A stretch of DNA of 64,000 bases from Butyrivibrio sp. (GCF_015056685.1 NZ_SVFW01000002.1:62001-126000), one strand, 5' to 3'. Positions 8,260-15,685 are shown, counted from the stretch's first letter. The notes: generated by a model from the letters alone, not told the origin. Numbers and translations are program-made.

Positions 8260-8892
8260 ATGTTTCCAAGTGTCAAAGAAGCTTTGGAAGATTTAGAAAT
8301 AGCAAGAAAACTAAATCCCGGACCATGGGTAGATCATTCCAAAAATGTTGGCATAGCAGCTCGTAACATTGCTGAAAAGATTCATGATATGGATTCAGAG
8401 AAAGCCTATATACTTGGACTCCTTCATGATATAGGCAGACGAGTAGGTATAGTAAATATTCCAAGGCATGTATATGAGGGATACAAATACTGCATGGAAA
8501 AAGGATGGGATGAGCCAGCCAGAATTTGCATGACACATTCCTATCTTCGCATGCAGAATGAGTTTAGCTACGAGCCCGAAACAGGACATGAGAAGGCTAT
8601 CAAAGATTACATAATAAATTGTGGTGAGCCGAATGATTATGACAAGCTGATCCAGCTCTGTGATTCTCTTGCCGCAGATTATGGTTTTGTAATTCTGGAA
8701 AAAAGATTTGTTGATGTTACAAGACGATACGGAATTATGGAAGGCTACATAAAAGGCTGGGAGATTGCATTCAAGATAAAAGAAGATTTTGAAGTTCGTA
8801 TGGGATGTTCTATATATGATGTTCTTCCGGATATAGGCAGAACTACACTTCTCTGTCCTAAACCTTGGAAACCACCGGTAAGCTGTAACTGA
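8260..8892 (+). CDS. HD-domain phosphohydrolase
   Basis: A 210-aa soluble HD protein. Metal ligands are visible as His26 (HSKNV), His56-Asp57 (LLHDIGR), His70, His93 (MTHSYL) and Asp135 (CDSLAADYG). This is the HD pattern of nucleotide or cyclic-phosphate phosphohydrolases. The N-terminal 24 residues are helical. It is the first gene after the MerR promoter and is followed 85 bp later by a NUDIX hydrolase, which suggests one operon acting on nucleotide-like substrates. The substrate is unknown. A GGAGG precedes the start. Confidence 0.85.
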   Translation: MFPSVKEALEDLEIARKLNPGPWVDHSKNVGIAARNIAEKIHDMDSEKAYILGLLHDIGRRVGIVNIPRHVYEGYKYCMEKGWDEPARICMTHSYLRMQNEFSYEPETGHEKAIKDYIINCGEPNDYDKLIQLCDSLAADYGFVILEKRFVDVTRRYGIMEGYIKGWEIAFKIKEDFEVRMGCSIYDVLPDIGRTTLLCPKPWKPPVSCN

Positions 8893-8977
8893 AATGAAGA
8901 TTGTTGATGTGATAGATTGAGAAACCTGTGAAAGAATAAGTAGGATTCATAGGATAAAGTAAATCGGAAAGGACAAT

Positions 8978-9520
8978 ATGGAAAATATAATTATGCCTGA
9001 AAGGCTTGATAGAAAAGTAATATATGAAAGTGATTTTGTTTGTTTGTACGCTGACAAGGTAAAACTTCCAAGTGGCTATATTATTGAAAAGTACCATCAG
9101 GTGCATTATCCAAAGGAAGCTGTTTGTGTGACGATTTTTAATGAAAAAGATGAAGTGCTGCTTATTCGCCACAGAAGATATACTGTTGGAAGACTTGAAT
9201 GGGAAATCCCAGCCGGTAAAATCGAAGAAGGCGAAAGCCCTGAAGAAGCTGCTAGAAGAGAATGTATTGAAGAAACCGGCTGTTCTTTGAAAGACGTAGG
9301 TTTTCTTTGTTCTCAAAATCCTGCCAATGGTATGTCAGACTGTATATGCCACTGCTTTGCGGCCAGAGTAGATATGGAAGGCTCACTATTCGATACTGAT
9401 GAAGTTGCATATAAAAAATGGCTTCCGAAAGAACAAGTACTTGAGATGCTAAAAAATAATGAAACCAAGGACGGAGTTTCTATGTTGGGCTTATTATATG
9501 CATTTCAGTTTTATAAATAA
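8978..9520 (+). CDS. NUDIX hydrolase, ADP-ribose pyrophosphatase-like
   Basis: A 180-aa protein with a complete Nudix box from Gly80 to Cys102: G-x5-E-x7-REUxEExGU is met by GKIEEGE, seven residues, then RECIEETGC. The upstream strand WEIPAGK is typical of the ADP-ribose/NDP-sugar subgroup. It hydrolyses nucleoside diphosphates linked to another group. It lies directly downstream of the HD gene, with an AAAGGA ribosome site, and probably shares the MerR-controlled transcript. Confidence 0.88.
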   Translation: MENIIMPERLDRKVIYESDFVCLYADKVKLPSGYIIEKYHQVHYPKEAVCVTIFNEKDEVLLIRHRRYTVGRLEWEIPAGKIEEGESPEEAARRECIEETGCSLKDVGFLCSQNPANGMSDCICHCFAARVDMEGSLFDTDEVAYKKWLPKEQVLEMLKNNETKDGVSMLGLLYAFQFYK

Positions 9521-9591
9521 CTCTTTGTTTTATGAAGGCTTAAAAATTACGATATTGTAATTCAAGTTCTAAACTGATATTATAATATTAG

Positions 9592-9660
9592 TGATCAGGT
9601 CGCAGAAACTCGCGATGCCTGCGATCGGAAGAAGGACCCACGGGCCCTTCTTTTCTGTTT
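9592..9660 (+). ncRNA. Two-hairpin RNA upstream of Abi_2 gene (abiF-RNA-like candidate)
   Basis: A TATAAT at 9581-9586 would start a transcript near 9592. The first hairpin pairs GGTCGCAG (9598-9605) with CTGCGATC (9619-9626) around a 13-nt loop. The second pairs AAGAAGG (9629-9635) with CCTTCTT (9646-9652) and is followed by a T-rich tract like a terminator, just before the Abi gene. A short RNA with this layout, the abiF motif, is known upstream of abiF-type genes. Membership here is inferred from position and shape. Confidence 0.5.
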
Positions 9661-9685
9661 TTATAACACTTTTTAAGGACGACAC

Positions 9686-10627
9686 ATGAAACCAATAAAG
9701 CCTTTCCTTACTTACGCTCAGCAGATACAGCACCTGTCTACTAATAAAGGGCTAATTATAAAAGATGTTCAAGCTGCTGAAAAATCTCTCGAAAAAATAT
9801 CATATTATGCTCTTATTGGCGGATATAAGGATCTGTTTTATGACAGAATGAGTCGCACTTATAAAAAAGGAACTACTTTTGATGATGTTCTTGTTCTTTA
9901 CAATTTTGATGATGCATTAAGAGATTTGGTTTTCAAGTATATCAGAATCATTGAACAGGAGATGCGATCTCTCATTTCGTATCATTTTTGTGATACTTAT
10001 TCTAATATTCAAAGCGCCTATTTGAATCCTGCTAACTACTACAATACCAAGCATAGCAAGGCAAGTATACCCAAGCTAATCAAAATATTGAATTATACTG
10101 CCAATACCGATACTGAGCATGAATATATTGTATATCAACGCAAAACATACGGTAACGTTCCTTTGTATGCATTGATGAAGACACTTACACTTGGCCAGAC
10201 TTCAAAGATGTATTCACTATTGTCTCCCTCATTAAAATCGCGTATCAGTCAGCATTTTCAAGGCGTTAATCAATTGGATCTATCAATGTATCTTCGACTT
10301 TTAACGCACTTTAGAAACGTCTGTGCCCACAACGAGAGGCTTTTCAGCTATAAAGACAGATATGATATTCCTGATACAGTTTTGCATCAAAAGCTTGGGA
10401 TTCCAATGCGAGGACAACAGTATATTCTTGGTAAAAAAGACTTATTTTCTGTAGTAATATCATTTAGATATTTGCTTTCAAATGAAGACTTTATAGCATT
10501 TAAAAAATCATTAAGTGCATTAATAGCTAAGACAGACAAGAGTTCACCAATATTATCAGAGAAAATACTTCTTGATTCTATGGGCTTCCCACCGAACTGG
10601 AAAATGATAACAAGGTACAAGAAGTGA
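9686..10627 (+). CDS. Abi_2 (AbiD/AbiF) family abortive-infection protein
   Basis: A 313-aa protein of the Abi_2 family, with the N-terminal motif KPFLTYAQQIQHL and a HEPN-like RNase motif R-x4-H at Arg210-His215 (FRNVCAHNERLF). A second R-x5-H occurs at 94-100 (RSLISYH). Members give abortive infection against phage, probably through RNA cleavage. A structured RNA lies immediately upstream. No separate antitoxin gene is adjacent, so the RNA is a candidate partner. It is cargo of the putative island. Confidence 0.85.
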   Translation: MKPIKPFLTYAQQIQHLSTNKGLIIKDVQAAEKSLEKISYYALIGGYKDLFYDRMSRTYKKGTTFDDVLVLYNFDDALRDLVFKYIRIIEQEMRSLISYHFCDTYSNIQSAYLNPANYYNTKHSKASIPKLIKILNYTANTDTEHEYIVYQRKTYGNVPLYALMKTLTLGQTSKMYSLLSPSLKSRISQHFQGVNQLDLSMYLRLLTHFRNVCAHNERLFSYKDRYDIPDTVLHQKLGIPMRGQQYILGKKDLFSVVISFRYLLSNEDFIAFKKSLSALIAKTDKSSPILSEKILLDSMGFPPNWKMITRYKK

Positions 10628-10654
10628 GTTATAAGGCTCATTTCCTGTACCTTG
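10611..10654 (+). terminator. Stem-loop overlapping the end of the Abi gene
   Basis: CAAGGTACA (10611-10619) pairs exactly with TGTACCTTG (10646-10654). The left arm lies inside the last codons. The T tract is weak, so termination is uncertain. Confidence 0.45.
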
Positions 10655-10739
10655 TCATTTAATTAGCATATTGCATGTGGTTATTTACTACATTCATACA
10701 GACCAGCCAAAATGCATCTCTTCCGGAGAAGTAGTGGAA

Positions 10740-10769
10740 TTATTCAGAGCAAAGAGCTTCTCTGAATAA
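10740..10769 (+). terminator. Hairpin in the Abi/sigma-like intergenic region
   Basis: TTATTCAGAG (10740-10749) and CTCTGAATAA (10760-10769) form a perfect 10-bp stem. Only a weak AT-rich tail follows. Confidence 0.45.
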
Positions 10770-10872
10770 AGATTTAAATTTTGTTGTGGTTAAGATTTTC
10801 AATAATATTCTTTGCACTTAATTGAATTTTTTTTATTTTTTCACCAACCTTTTTTATTTTTCTTACACTATA

Positions 10873-10897
10873 TATCCGTACAGCGCTGGTACGGATA
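10873..10897 (+). promoter_or_regulatory. Inverted repeat before the sigma-like gene
   Basis: TATCCGTAC (10873-10881) and GTACGGATA (10889-10897) are perfect 9-bp arms around AGCGCTG, ending about 22 bp before the start codon. It could be an operator or an mRNA hairpin. Confidence 0.5.
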
Positions 10898-10919
10898 AAT
10901 GATATGTTGGGGAATGAGT

Positions 10920-12545
10920 ATGATCAAGGAAAAAGCAGACAAACTTATAATAGAATACTCTCCAAAAATCTACGGATTTGCAGTAAAGAAAGCATTTTCC
11001 CTTGAGGAATCGGAAGAACTTGCGGCAGAGATGGTAAAAGAAGTGTATTTATCATTACTTGAGGCTAATGAAGTATTCAACGTGGAAGGCTATGTCTGGC
11101 GTATTTGCGAGCATACATATGCAAAATATGTAAATACCGCAAAAAAGTACCGAGGCATTTCTTTGGACGGAATGGAGCTTCCATATTACGATAACTACAA
11201 TCTCGGAGAAAAAGATGAAGATCTCAAGAAACTCCGCCAGGAGATTGGCTTTCTTTCTGAAAAAAGACGACAGATCATTTATTCATTTTATTACGAAGGA
11301 AAATCTATTCAGAAAATAGCAGCTGAAGAGAATCTTTCGGAAGGAACAGTAAAATGGCATCTGAATAAAGCCAGAAATGATTTGAAGGAGAATTTTTCTA
11401 TGGAAAGAAAAGTAGGAAGCTTGGGAATTGCACCAATCGAAGCTATGAGTATTAATCACAATGGACACCCGGGGAGTAAAGGTGGGCCGGATGTTTATTT
11501 GAATGATAAGATTAACCTTAACATTGTATATAGTGTCTATGATAGCCCCAAAACCAAGGAAGGAATTGCCGAAGAAATGGGCATGACACCGGTTTATCTC
11601 GAAGACAGAATTGCTGTACTTGAAAAAAACGGGTTCTTGGTAGAAACAAGCGGGAAAAGGTATACCACATACGTAAAGTTCACTCCAAAGGAGCGCAGTC
11701 TGGAGCAGGAAGAAGAGATACTAAAGTGCAAGATAAAAGTTGCAGATAGTTTACTAAAAAACTATGTTCCTAAGGTAAAGGAAGCAATAAAAAAGATTAC
11801 AGATGTGTATATTCCCGATGGCAACCCGGAGCTTTTTGAAGCTACATGCATATTTTATGCCATTACTAATAAATGCAATCTGTCTATTGAAAGGAACGTA
11901 GCTCCATATCTTGTAAAAACGCTTGATGGTGGAGAATACTATGTTACTGTAAATCTTAAGCCGGAGATTATTGATCCTGACTTTAAACCAACCATAGAAG
12001 AAAGTACCAGAGATTACACTGCCTGTGGTTCAATGATGCGAAATGCATGGAAGTACCCTGCAGTCCAATCATGGTCAAACGACAGCAGATTTTCCAGTCG
12101 TAAAGGGATGTGGCAAAACAACCTCAATACGGATTACGATGCCATAGATGAAGTAATCTGCGGGGACATCGAGGATAACAAGGCAAATGAAGAAAAGTTC
12201 AAGCGTCTTCGTGAGAGAGGTTTTATAACAGATGATGGCAAACTAAATGTGTTGGTTGTCAAGAAATCCATGGAAGAGTTTGATGCATTAATCCCTTCTC
12301 CAGATAAGGATCAGCTTGATGAGTTTGCAAAGATTGCTATAGAGCAGGCTGTTATGCTTGCAAAGAATTATCCGCCGCAGATGCAGGACTTCATAGTATT
12401 TGAATTTGTAAAATGGTATGTTGATAATACTATTGCTATGATTGTACTGGATAAATTATATGATTCCGGCGAGTACAAACCTCTTACTCAATCAGAAAAG
12501 GCAACAGCAAATCTGATTGTATTCTCAGATAGACTTCCTCAGTAA
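10920..12545 (+). CDS. ECF-sigma-like protein with winged-helix and large unknown C-terminal region
   Basis: The N terminus (about 1-70) resembles sigma-70 region 2 and residues about 95-155 region 4 (LSEKRRQIIYSFYYEGKSIQKIAAEENLSE...). A winged-helix-like segment follows at about 200-255 (SPKTKEGIAEEMGMTPVYLE). The last about 270 residues match nothing I recognise. Start chosen at ATG 10920, 7 nt after TTGGGGA; ATG 10899 and 10914 are alternatives. After the TAA at 12543-12545 the same frame stays open for 33 codons, ending VAITRDDYQDK at 12647, before a terminator. The protein may therefore be truncated by a nonsense change. It is larger than a normal ECF sigma factor (about 180 aa). Promoter targets are unknown. 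Confidence 0.7.
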   Translation: MIKEKADKLIIEYSPKIYGFAVKKAFSLEESEELAAEMVKEVYLSLLEANEVFNVEGYVWRICEHTYAKYVNTAKKYRGISLDGMELPYYDNYNLGEKDEDLKKLRQEIGFLSEKRRQIIYSFYYEGKSIQKIAAEENLSEGTVKWHLNKARNDLKENFSMERKVGSLGIAPIEAMSINHNGHPGSKGGPDVYLNDKINLNIVYSVYDSPKTKEGIAEEMGMTPVYLEDRIAVLEKNGFLVETSGKRYTTYVKFTPKERSLEQEEEILKCKIKVADSLLKNYVPKVKEAIKKITDVYIPDGNPELFEATCIFYAITNKCNLSIERNVAPYLVKTLDGGEYYVTVNLKPEIIDPDFKPTIEESTRDYTACGSMMRNAWKYPAVQSWSNDSRFSSRKGMWQNNLNTDYDAIDEVICGDIEDNKANEEKFKRLRERGFITDDGKLNVLVVKKSMEEFDALIPSPDKDQLDEFAKIAIEQAVMLAKNYPPQMQDFIVFEFVKWYVDNTIAMIVLDKLYDSGEYKPLTQSEKATANLIVFSDRLPQ

Positions 12546-12647
12546 ATACAGCTCCAAAGTCAACGTACCTGGCTTGATTTGGATGTTCCCGAGGATATCA
12601 ATGCTAAATATGTTGCTATAACAAGAGACGACTATCAAGACAAGTGA
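12546..12647 (+). pseudogene. In-frame extension of the sigma-like gene after TAA
   Basis: Thirty-three codons plus TGA follow the stop in the same frame and look protein-like (WLDLDVPEDINAKYVAITRD). Together with a terminator right after, this suggests the original 3' end of the gene. Confidence 0.45.
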
Positions 12648-12655
12648 TGATTAAA

Positions 12656-12686
12656 GGAAGGTGTACATCTGTGCATCTTCCTTTTC
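12656..12686 (+). terminator. Terminator after the sigma-like gene
   Basis: GGAAGGTG pairs with GTGCATCTTCC, allowing a wobble, followed by TTTTCT. Confidence 0.7.
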
Positions 12687-12694
12687 TGCTAAAT

Positions 12695-12756
12695 GTGTGT
12701 ATAAGTGTGTGTATAACAAGGTAGACAACTTGGAAATCCGCATGTTTCCTTTTTTA
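12695..12756 (+). repeat. Repeat related to the island's right end (GTGTGTATA x2 plus GGAAA...TTTCC)
   Basis: Two GTGTGTATA copies (12695-12703, 12707-12715) are followed by a segment ending GGAAATCCGCATGTTTCC and a T run. The same order recurs at 14360-14414 next to the att repeat. This could be an end of an older nested element. Confidence 0.5.
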
Positions 12757-12770
12757 TTTGTGACGAGAGC

Positions 12771-13211
12771 TCAATTCAAAAATTTTCCCATCATTACAAA
12801 ATTTTTTGTCTCATAATAAGAAAGTTTTGAATAAAAGTGTTTGTGCATCTCATCATTTACACTATTTAGCTCTATGATAGAAGCACCATTCTTTTGAACC
12901 ATATGTTCTAGTTCCTTTAAAAAATCTGTTCCATAACCTTTTCCTTGAAAGCCCTTAAATATAACAATTTCTTCAAGGAAGTATCCCCTTACGTCATCGA
13001 ATTCTTTGAAATATCCCATTAAATAGCCTGTTATATTATTATTGGCATCAAGCTGGACCATACACATGGAATCTTCCGTTGTTAATACCTGATGAATTCT
13101 CTTATACGCTTTTTCAAATGTCCAGCAGCAATCTTCAACGGCGTTATAGTATTCAATGTTCTTTTCGACAACATAATTTAGATCTTTTTCTGTCATTATT
13201 CTGTAATTCAT
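12771..13211 (-). CDS. GNAT-family N-acetyltransferase
   Basis: A 146-aa single-domain GNAT. Acetyl-CoA motif A is VIFKGFQGKGYGTDFL (Q-x-x-G-x-G), preceded by the strand YFLEEIV. The C-terminal HFYSKLSYYETKNFVMMGKFL is the usual end of the fold. It transfers acetyl to an unknown amine. Upstream on the same strand there is a leader peptide, alternative hairpins and a terminator 22 nt before the ribosome site AAAGGGA. This suggests induction by relief of attenuation, a pattern common for antibiotic-resistance genes. Confidence 0.85.
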   Translation of the reverse strand: MNYRIMTEKDLNYVVEKNIEYYNAVEDCCWTFEKAYKRIHQVLTTEDSMCMVQLDANNNITGYLMGYFKEFDDVRGYFLEEIVIFKGFQGKGYGTDFLKELEHMVQKNGASIIELNSVNDEMHKHFYSKLSYYETKNFVMMGKFLN

Positions 13212-13232
13212 AAGTTATTTACTTCCCTTTAG

Positions 13233-13317
13233 ATAAAAAAAGAATGGATATACCATTCTTAATCCCGCTAATGGAATATTTGGATTCAGGCATTACCCTT
13301 GCCTTCCTACGGTCTAA
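13233..13317 (-). promoter_or_regulatory. Transcription attenuator before the GNAT gene
   Basis: On the minus strand AAGAATGG (13247-13240 downwards from 13260) pairs with CCATTCTT and runs into T7, an intrinsic terminator just before the GNAT start. An upstream segment ATATTCCATT can instead pair with AATGGTATAT of the terminator (one mismatch), forming an antiterminator. A further hairpin, AGGCA/TGCCT, and an AATCC/GGATT stem precede it. The two states exclude each other. Confidence 0.65.
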
Positions 13318-13371
13318 TTAAAAGATAACACTATTTTGTTTGATTTTCATTATATTTTTTTTTAAATACAT
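13318..13371 (-). CDS. 17-aa leader peptide
   Basis: The short frame MYLKKNIMKIKQNSVIF (13371-13318) ends immediately before the attenuator hairpins. AGGACA lies 7 nt before its ATG. An inner ATG would give MKIKQNSVIF. Position and length suit a leader whose translation or stalling sets the downstream fold. Confidence 0.5.
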   Translation of the reverse strand: MYLKKNIMKIKQNSVIF

Positions 13372-13490
13372 CTGCGTGTCCTGATTTGTTTCGTGGTCCA
13401 CTTGAAATCCACTAAGCAATACAGCAATAATAATATTGACCTTATACTTAACTATAATGATAAAACGGTTTCAGAAAGGAGATGCGTGAT

Positions 13491-14312
13491 ATGACTATAA
13501 AGGAGTTTTCTAAGCTGTGTGGATGCAACCCTCAGACTATAAGATACTATGATCGCATGAATCTGCTGAAACCGGTTAAGGTAGATGAATGGACTGGATA
13601 TCGTTATTATGATGAGGAGCAGGCGATTGATTATTTAAAGATTAAAAATTTGCAGTCTGTTGGATTTACAATTGATGAAATAAAAGAACTTCTTAGCGCA
13701 GATGATGAAACTATCTATGATGCATTTTCCCAAAAGATTAGTAAACAGGAAAAGCTACTTCAAAGAATGAAAGAAATCCGTCAGTCATATCAGCGCGAAA
13801 TAAAAGACATGAGACAGAAATTAGAAATTATAAGAGATCAGGTTCGGAAGCAAATGGAAGGATATGATCCTTCAGAAGAGTTTGAAATTGATAAGGAATC
13901 ATATAGCCAGATGATAGATGGTGTTACAGACTTTTTTGAAAGCATGATCTCAAGAAGTGATGATAGTGATTATGACTATCAGGACTATGAAGATAGTGAA
14001 GATGGAGAAGAAGAGGACAATTTCCTGGATTTTTTAAATAATCCCGCTTACGAAATTGTTTATGAAAAACATGGATGGAATCATGTCAAAGAGTATTACA
14101 AGGAATTCTCCAAACTAGAAGATGGCCGAGAATATGCGCTTTTATTTAAAGTAGAGCCTGCAAAGGTTCATAATGTGGCATTTGCTAATACCATGCTTGG
14201 TATGCTACTTAAGGACAATCCAGGAAAAAAGAGAAATCTTGGATGTAATGTAATGCATTCAGATGATAATCAAAATCATTTTTGGCTGCTTAAAAGGAAA
14301 TCACAAGAGTGA
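13491..14312 (+). CDS. MerR-family transcriptional regulator
   Basis: A 273-aa protein with an N-terminal MerR winged helix (FSKLCGCNPQTIRYYDRMNLL, GFTIDEIKEL), then a long coiled coil (about 85-125). An acidic stretch (DDSDYDYQDYEDSEDGEEED) follows, and a C-terminal region of about 80 residues ends HFWLLKRK. Start chosen at ATG 13491, ten nt after GAAAGGAG, rather than ATG 13482, which abuts the ribosome site. The target operon is unknown; no gene follows before the island end. It is paralogous in layout to the MerR domain at 8.0 kb but not its duplicate. Confidence 0.85.
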   Translation: MTIKEFSKLCGCNPQTIRYYDRMNLLKPVKVDEWTGYRYYDEEQAIDYLKIKNLQSVGFTIDEIKELLSADDETIYDAFSQKISKQEKLLQRMKEIRQSYQREIKDMRQKLEIIRDQVRKQMEGYDPSEEFEIDKESYSQMIDGVTDFFESMISRSDDSDYDYQDYEDSEDGEEEDNFLDFLNNPAYEIVYEKHGWNHVKEYYKEFSKLEDGREYALLFKVEPAKVHNVAFANTMLGMLLKDNPGKKRNLGCNVMHSDDNQNHFWLLKRKSQE

Positions 14313-14359
14313 AAACTGTTGTTTTACCTAATAGTACATGCTAAATAGATTGTGTGACT

Positions 14360-14414
14360 AAGTGTGTGTATAGCCGGGGCGGACGGCTGGAAACCCGCAT
14401 GTTTCCTCTCTTCT
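14360..14414 (+). repeat. Right-end repeat with GTGTGTATA and GGAAA...TTTCC hairpin
   Basis: This is the second copy of the arrangement at 12695-12756: AAGTGTGTGTATA, a variable GC-rich part, then GGAAACCCGCATGTTTCC and a pyrimidine run. It lies 16 bp before the attR-like repeat. Confidence 0.5.
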
Positions 14415-14430
14415 TTTCTTGATAAAATAC

Positions 14431-14452
14431 TTCGAGCCCCGTCTATCGCTCT
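14431..14452 (+). repeat. attR-like direct repeat (isolated tRNA-Gly tail)
   Basis: Exact 22-bp copy of 5160-5181 with no tRNA body around it. Confidence 0.75.
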
Positions 14453-14458
14453 TGTAAG

Positions 14459-14491
14459 AAAAAACCTCAGACAATGTCTGAGGTTTTTTTG
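14459..14491. terminator. Bidirectional terminator
   Basis: AACCTCAGAC (14463-14472) pairs with GTCTGAGGTT (14476-14485), with A and T runs on both sides. It ends rpiB-like transcription and could be the ancestral tRNA-Gly terminator. Confidence 0.85.
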
Positions 14492-14495
14492 TTCT

Positions 14496-14957
14496 TTATT
14501 TTACAGGGACGCAGTGCTTGTCGTTTATGTCGCAGACTTTCTGAACTCTTCTTCTGTATTTTTCCTCCATGAGAGGATCAGTTGACAGCCATGTCTTAAC
14601 GATTTCCATGGACATAAGGCCGCCGATGATCTTAGCTCCGAGGCACAGGATGTTAGAATCTGTGTGCTCTCTTGCGAGCTTGGCGCAAAGAGGATCCTGA
14701 CAAACTGCTGCGTAGCATCCGCTTATTTTATTGGCGATAAGAGCGCTGCCATAGCCTACTCCGTCGCAAAAAATACCTCGGTCGCATTCGCCTTTGGCAA
14801 CTGCCAGGGCAGCAGGATAAACAAAGTCGGACAGATCACATGAGTTGTTATCGTAAGTGCCAAAGTCCTTAACTTCGTGTCCCTGAGAGATAAGGTATGC
14901 CTTTATCTCTTCTTTCATCTGTGTTCCAGCATGATCATTAGCCATTGCAATTTTCAT
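14496..14957 (-). CDS. RpiB/LacA/LacB-family sugar-phosphate isomerase
   Basis: A 153-aa protein of the RpiB/LacAB fold, with DHAG near the N terminus and the conserved REHTDSNILCLGAK. At the position of the RpiB active-site cysteine (GILICGTGxG in Escherichia coli) this protein has GIFCDGVGYG, so Asp replaces Cys as in LacA-like subunits. Simple ribose-5-phosphate isomerase activity is therefore uncertain. It follows the DUF1275 gene by 20 bp and is probably cotranscribed. Confidence 0.8.
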   Translation of the reverse strand: MKIAMANDHAGTQMKEEIKAYLISQGHEVKDFGTYDNNSCDLSDFVYPAALAVAKGECDRGIFCDGVGYGSALIANKISGCYAAVCQDPLCAKLAREHTDSNILCLGAKIIGGLMSMEIVKTWLSTDPLMEEKYRRRVQKVCDINDKHCVPVK

Positions 14958-14977
14958 AGTACTTACCTCATATAATT

Positions 14978-15685
14978 TTAAAATGCGTTATCTCCGGTCT
15001 TTCTGTCCAGATCCATTATAAGGAAGCAGACAAAAAGCAGTACCGCAGATGTCCATATTGTTACCTCACCAAATAATTGCGAAAAATTACCGCCGATGCC
15101 TGCTCCACAAGCAAAGGTAAAGACCACAGCCATATAATCAAAAGCTTTGAACAGATCTTTTTTATCTCTGTTTCTTAAAAAGGCTGCAAAAGCAGTGGTG
15201 CCACTTTTCATATTACCGATACACATGGTGCTGGCGTAAGGGTTTTTATGAACTTTTTGGAATGAATATAATTGTAATGCGCAGGCAAAAGAGATCATAC
15301 AGCTTGCCAATGTATTAGTATTTTGTGGAAGAAAACCTACCACGATCATTATTGCGATTTCTGCAAGGACGATACCCTGTCTCCAGTGAAGCGCTTTTGC
15401 ATTCTTATATTTGCTTTTCACAATATCAGCAATAAATATTCCGCTCACAAAAGAGAGAAGTGGGAAAAGATATTTAAGACCTCTGGCTAAGTGTCCTTCC
15501 ATAAGATAAGTGCTCATTAGTACGATGTTTCCTGTCTGTGCATTGGCAAAGACTTTATCACGAACTATATATGTATAAGCGTCTTGAAAACCTCCGCTGA
15601 AGGCTAATATAAGGTTTAAAAATAAAGAATTTGAGATTTGTTCCTGGTTGGTGATCCTGTTTTTGATCTTATTTCTGTTAATCAT
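14978..15685 (-). CDS. DUF1275 (YoaK-like) membrane protein
   Basis: A 235-aa protein with about six hydrophobic segments. The family signature SGGFQDAYTYIV...FANAQTGNIVLM is near the N terminus. A second conserved stretch, TMCIGNMKSGTTAF, lies in the middle. The function of the family is not established; a transport or channel role is assumed. It forms an operon with the RpiB-like gene. Confidence 0.85.
   Translation of the reverse strand: MINRNKIKNRITNQEQISNSLFLNLILAFSGGFQDAYTYIVRDKVFANAQTGNIVLMSTYLMEGHLARGLKYLFPLLSFVSGIFIADIVKSKYKNAKALHWRQGIVLAEIAIMIVVGFLPQNTNTLASCMISFACALQLYSFQKVHKNPYASTMCIGNMKSGTTAFAAFLRNRDKKDLFKAFDYMAVVFTFACGAGIGGNFSQLFGEVTIWTSAVLLFVCFLIMDLDRKTGDNAF

Larger units (their letters stand above)
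5160..14452. mobile_element. Putative tRNA-Gly-integrated genomic island (no integrase seen)
   Basis: The element is bounded by a 22-bp perfect direct repeat: 5160-5181 (3' end of tRNA-Gly) and 14431-14452 (isolated tRNA tail). Just after the right copy stands a strong terminator, where the ancestral tRNA terminator would be expected. The cargo is accessory: a structured RNA, a broken nucleotidyltransferase, a MerR-methyltransferase with HD and NUDIX genes, an Abi_2 protein, a sigma-like fusion, GNAT and MerR. No recombinase gene is visible, so it is a decayed element or one mobilised in trans. Boundaries are inferred. Confidence 0.65.

Noticed and set aside
13436..13458. TTGACC and TATAAT before the 13.5-kb MerR gene
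   Set aside because: The spacing is only 11 bp, too short for a sigma-A promoter, so it was not listed.
14364..14585. 73-codon plus-strand frame over the island's right end
   Set aside because: It runs through the att repeat, a terminator and the 3' end of the rpiB-like gene on the other strand; not a gene.
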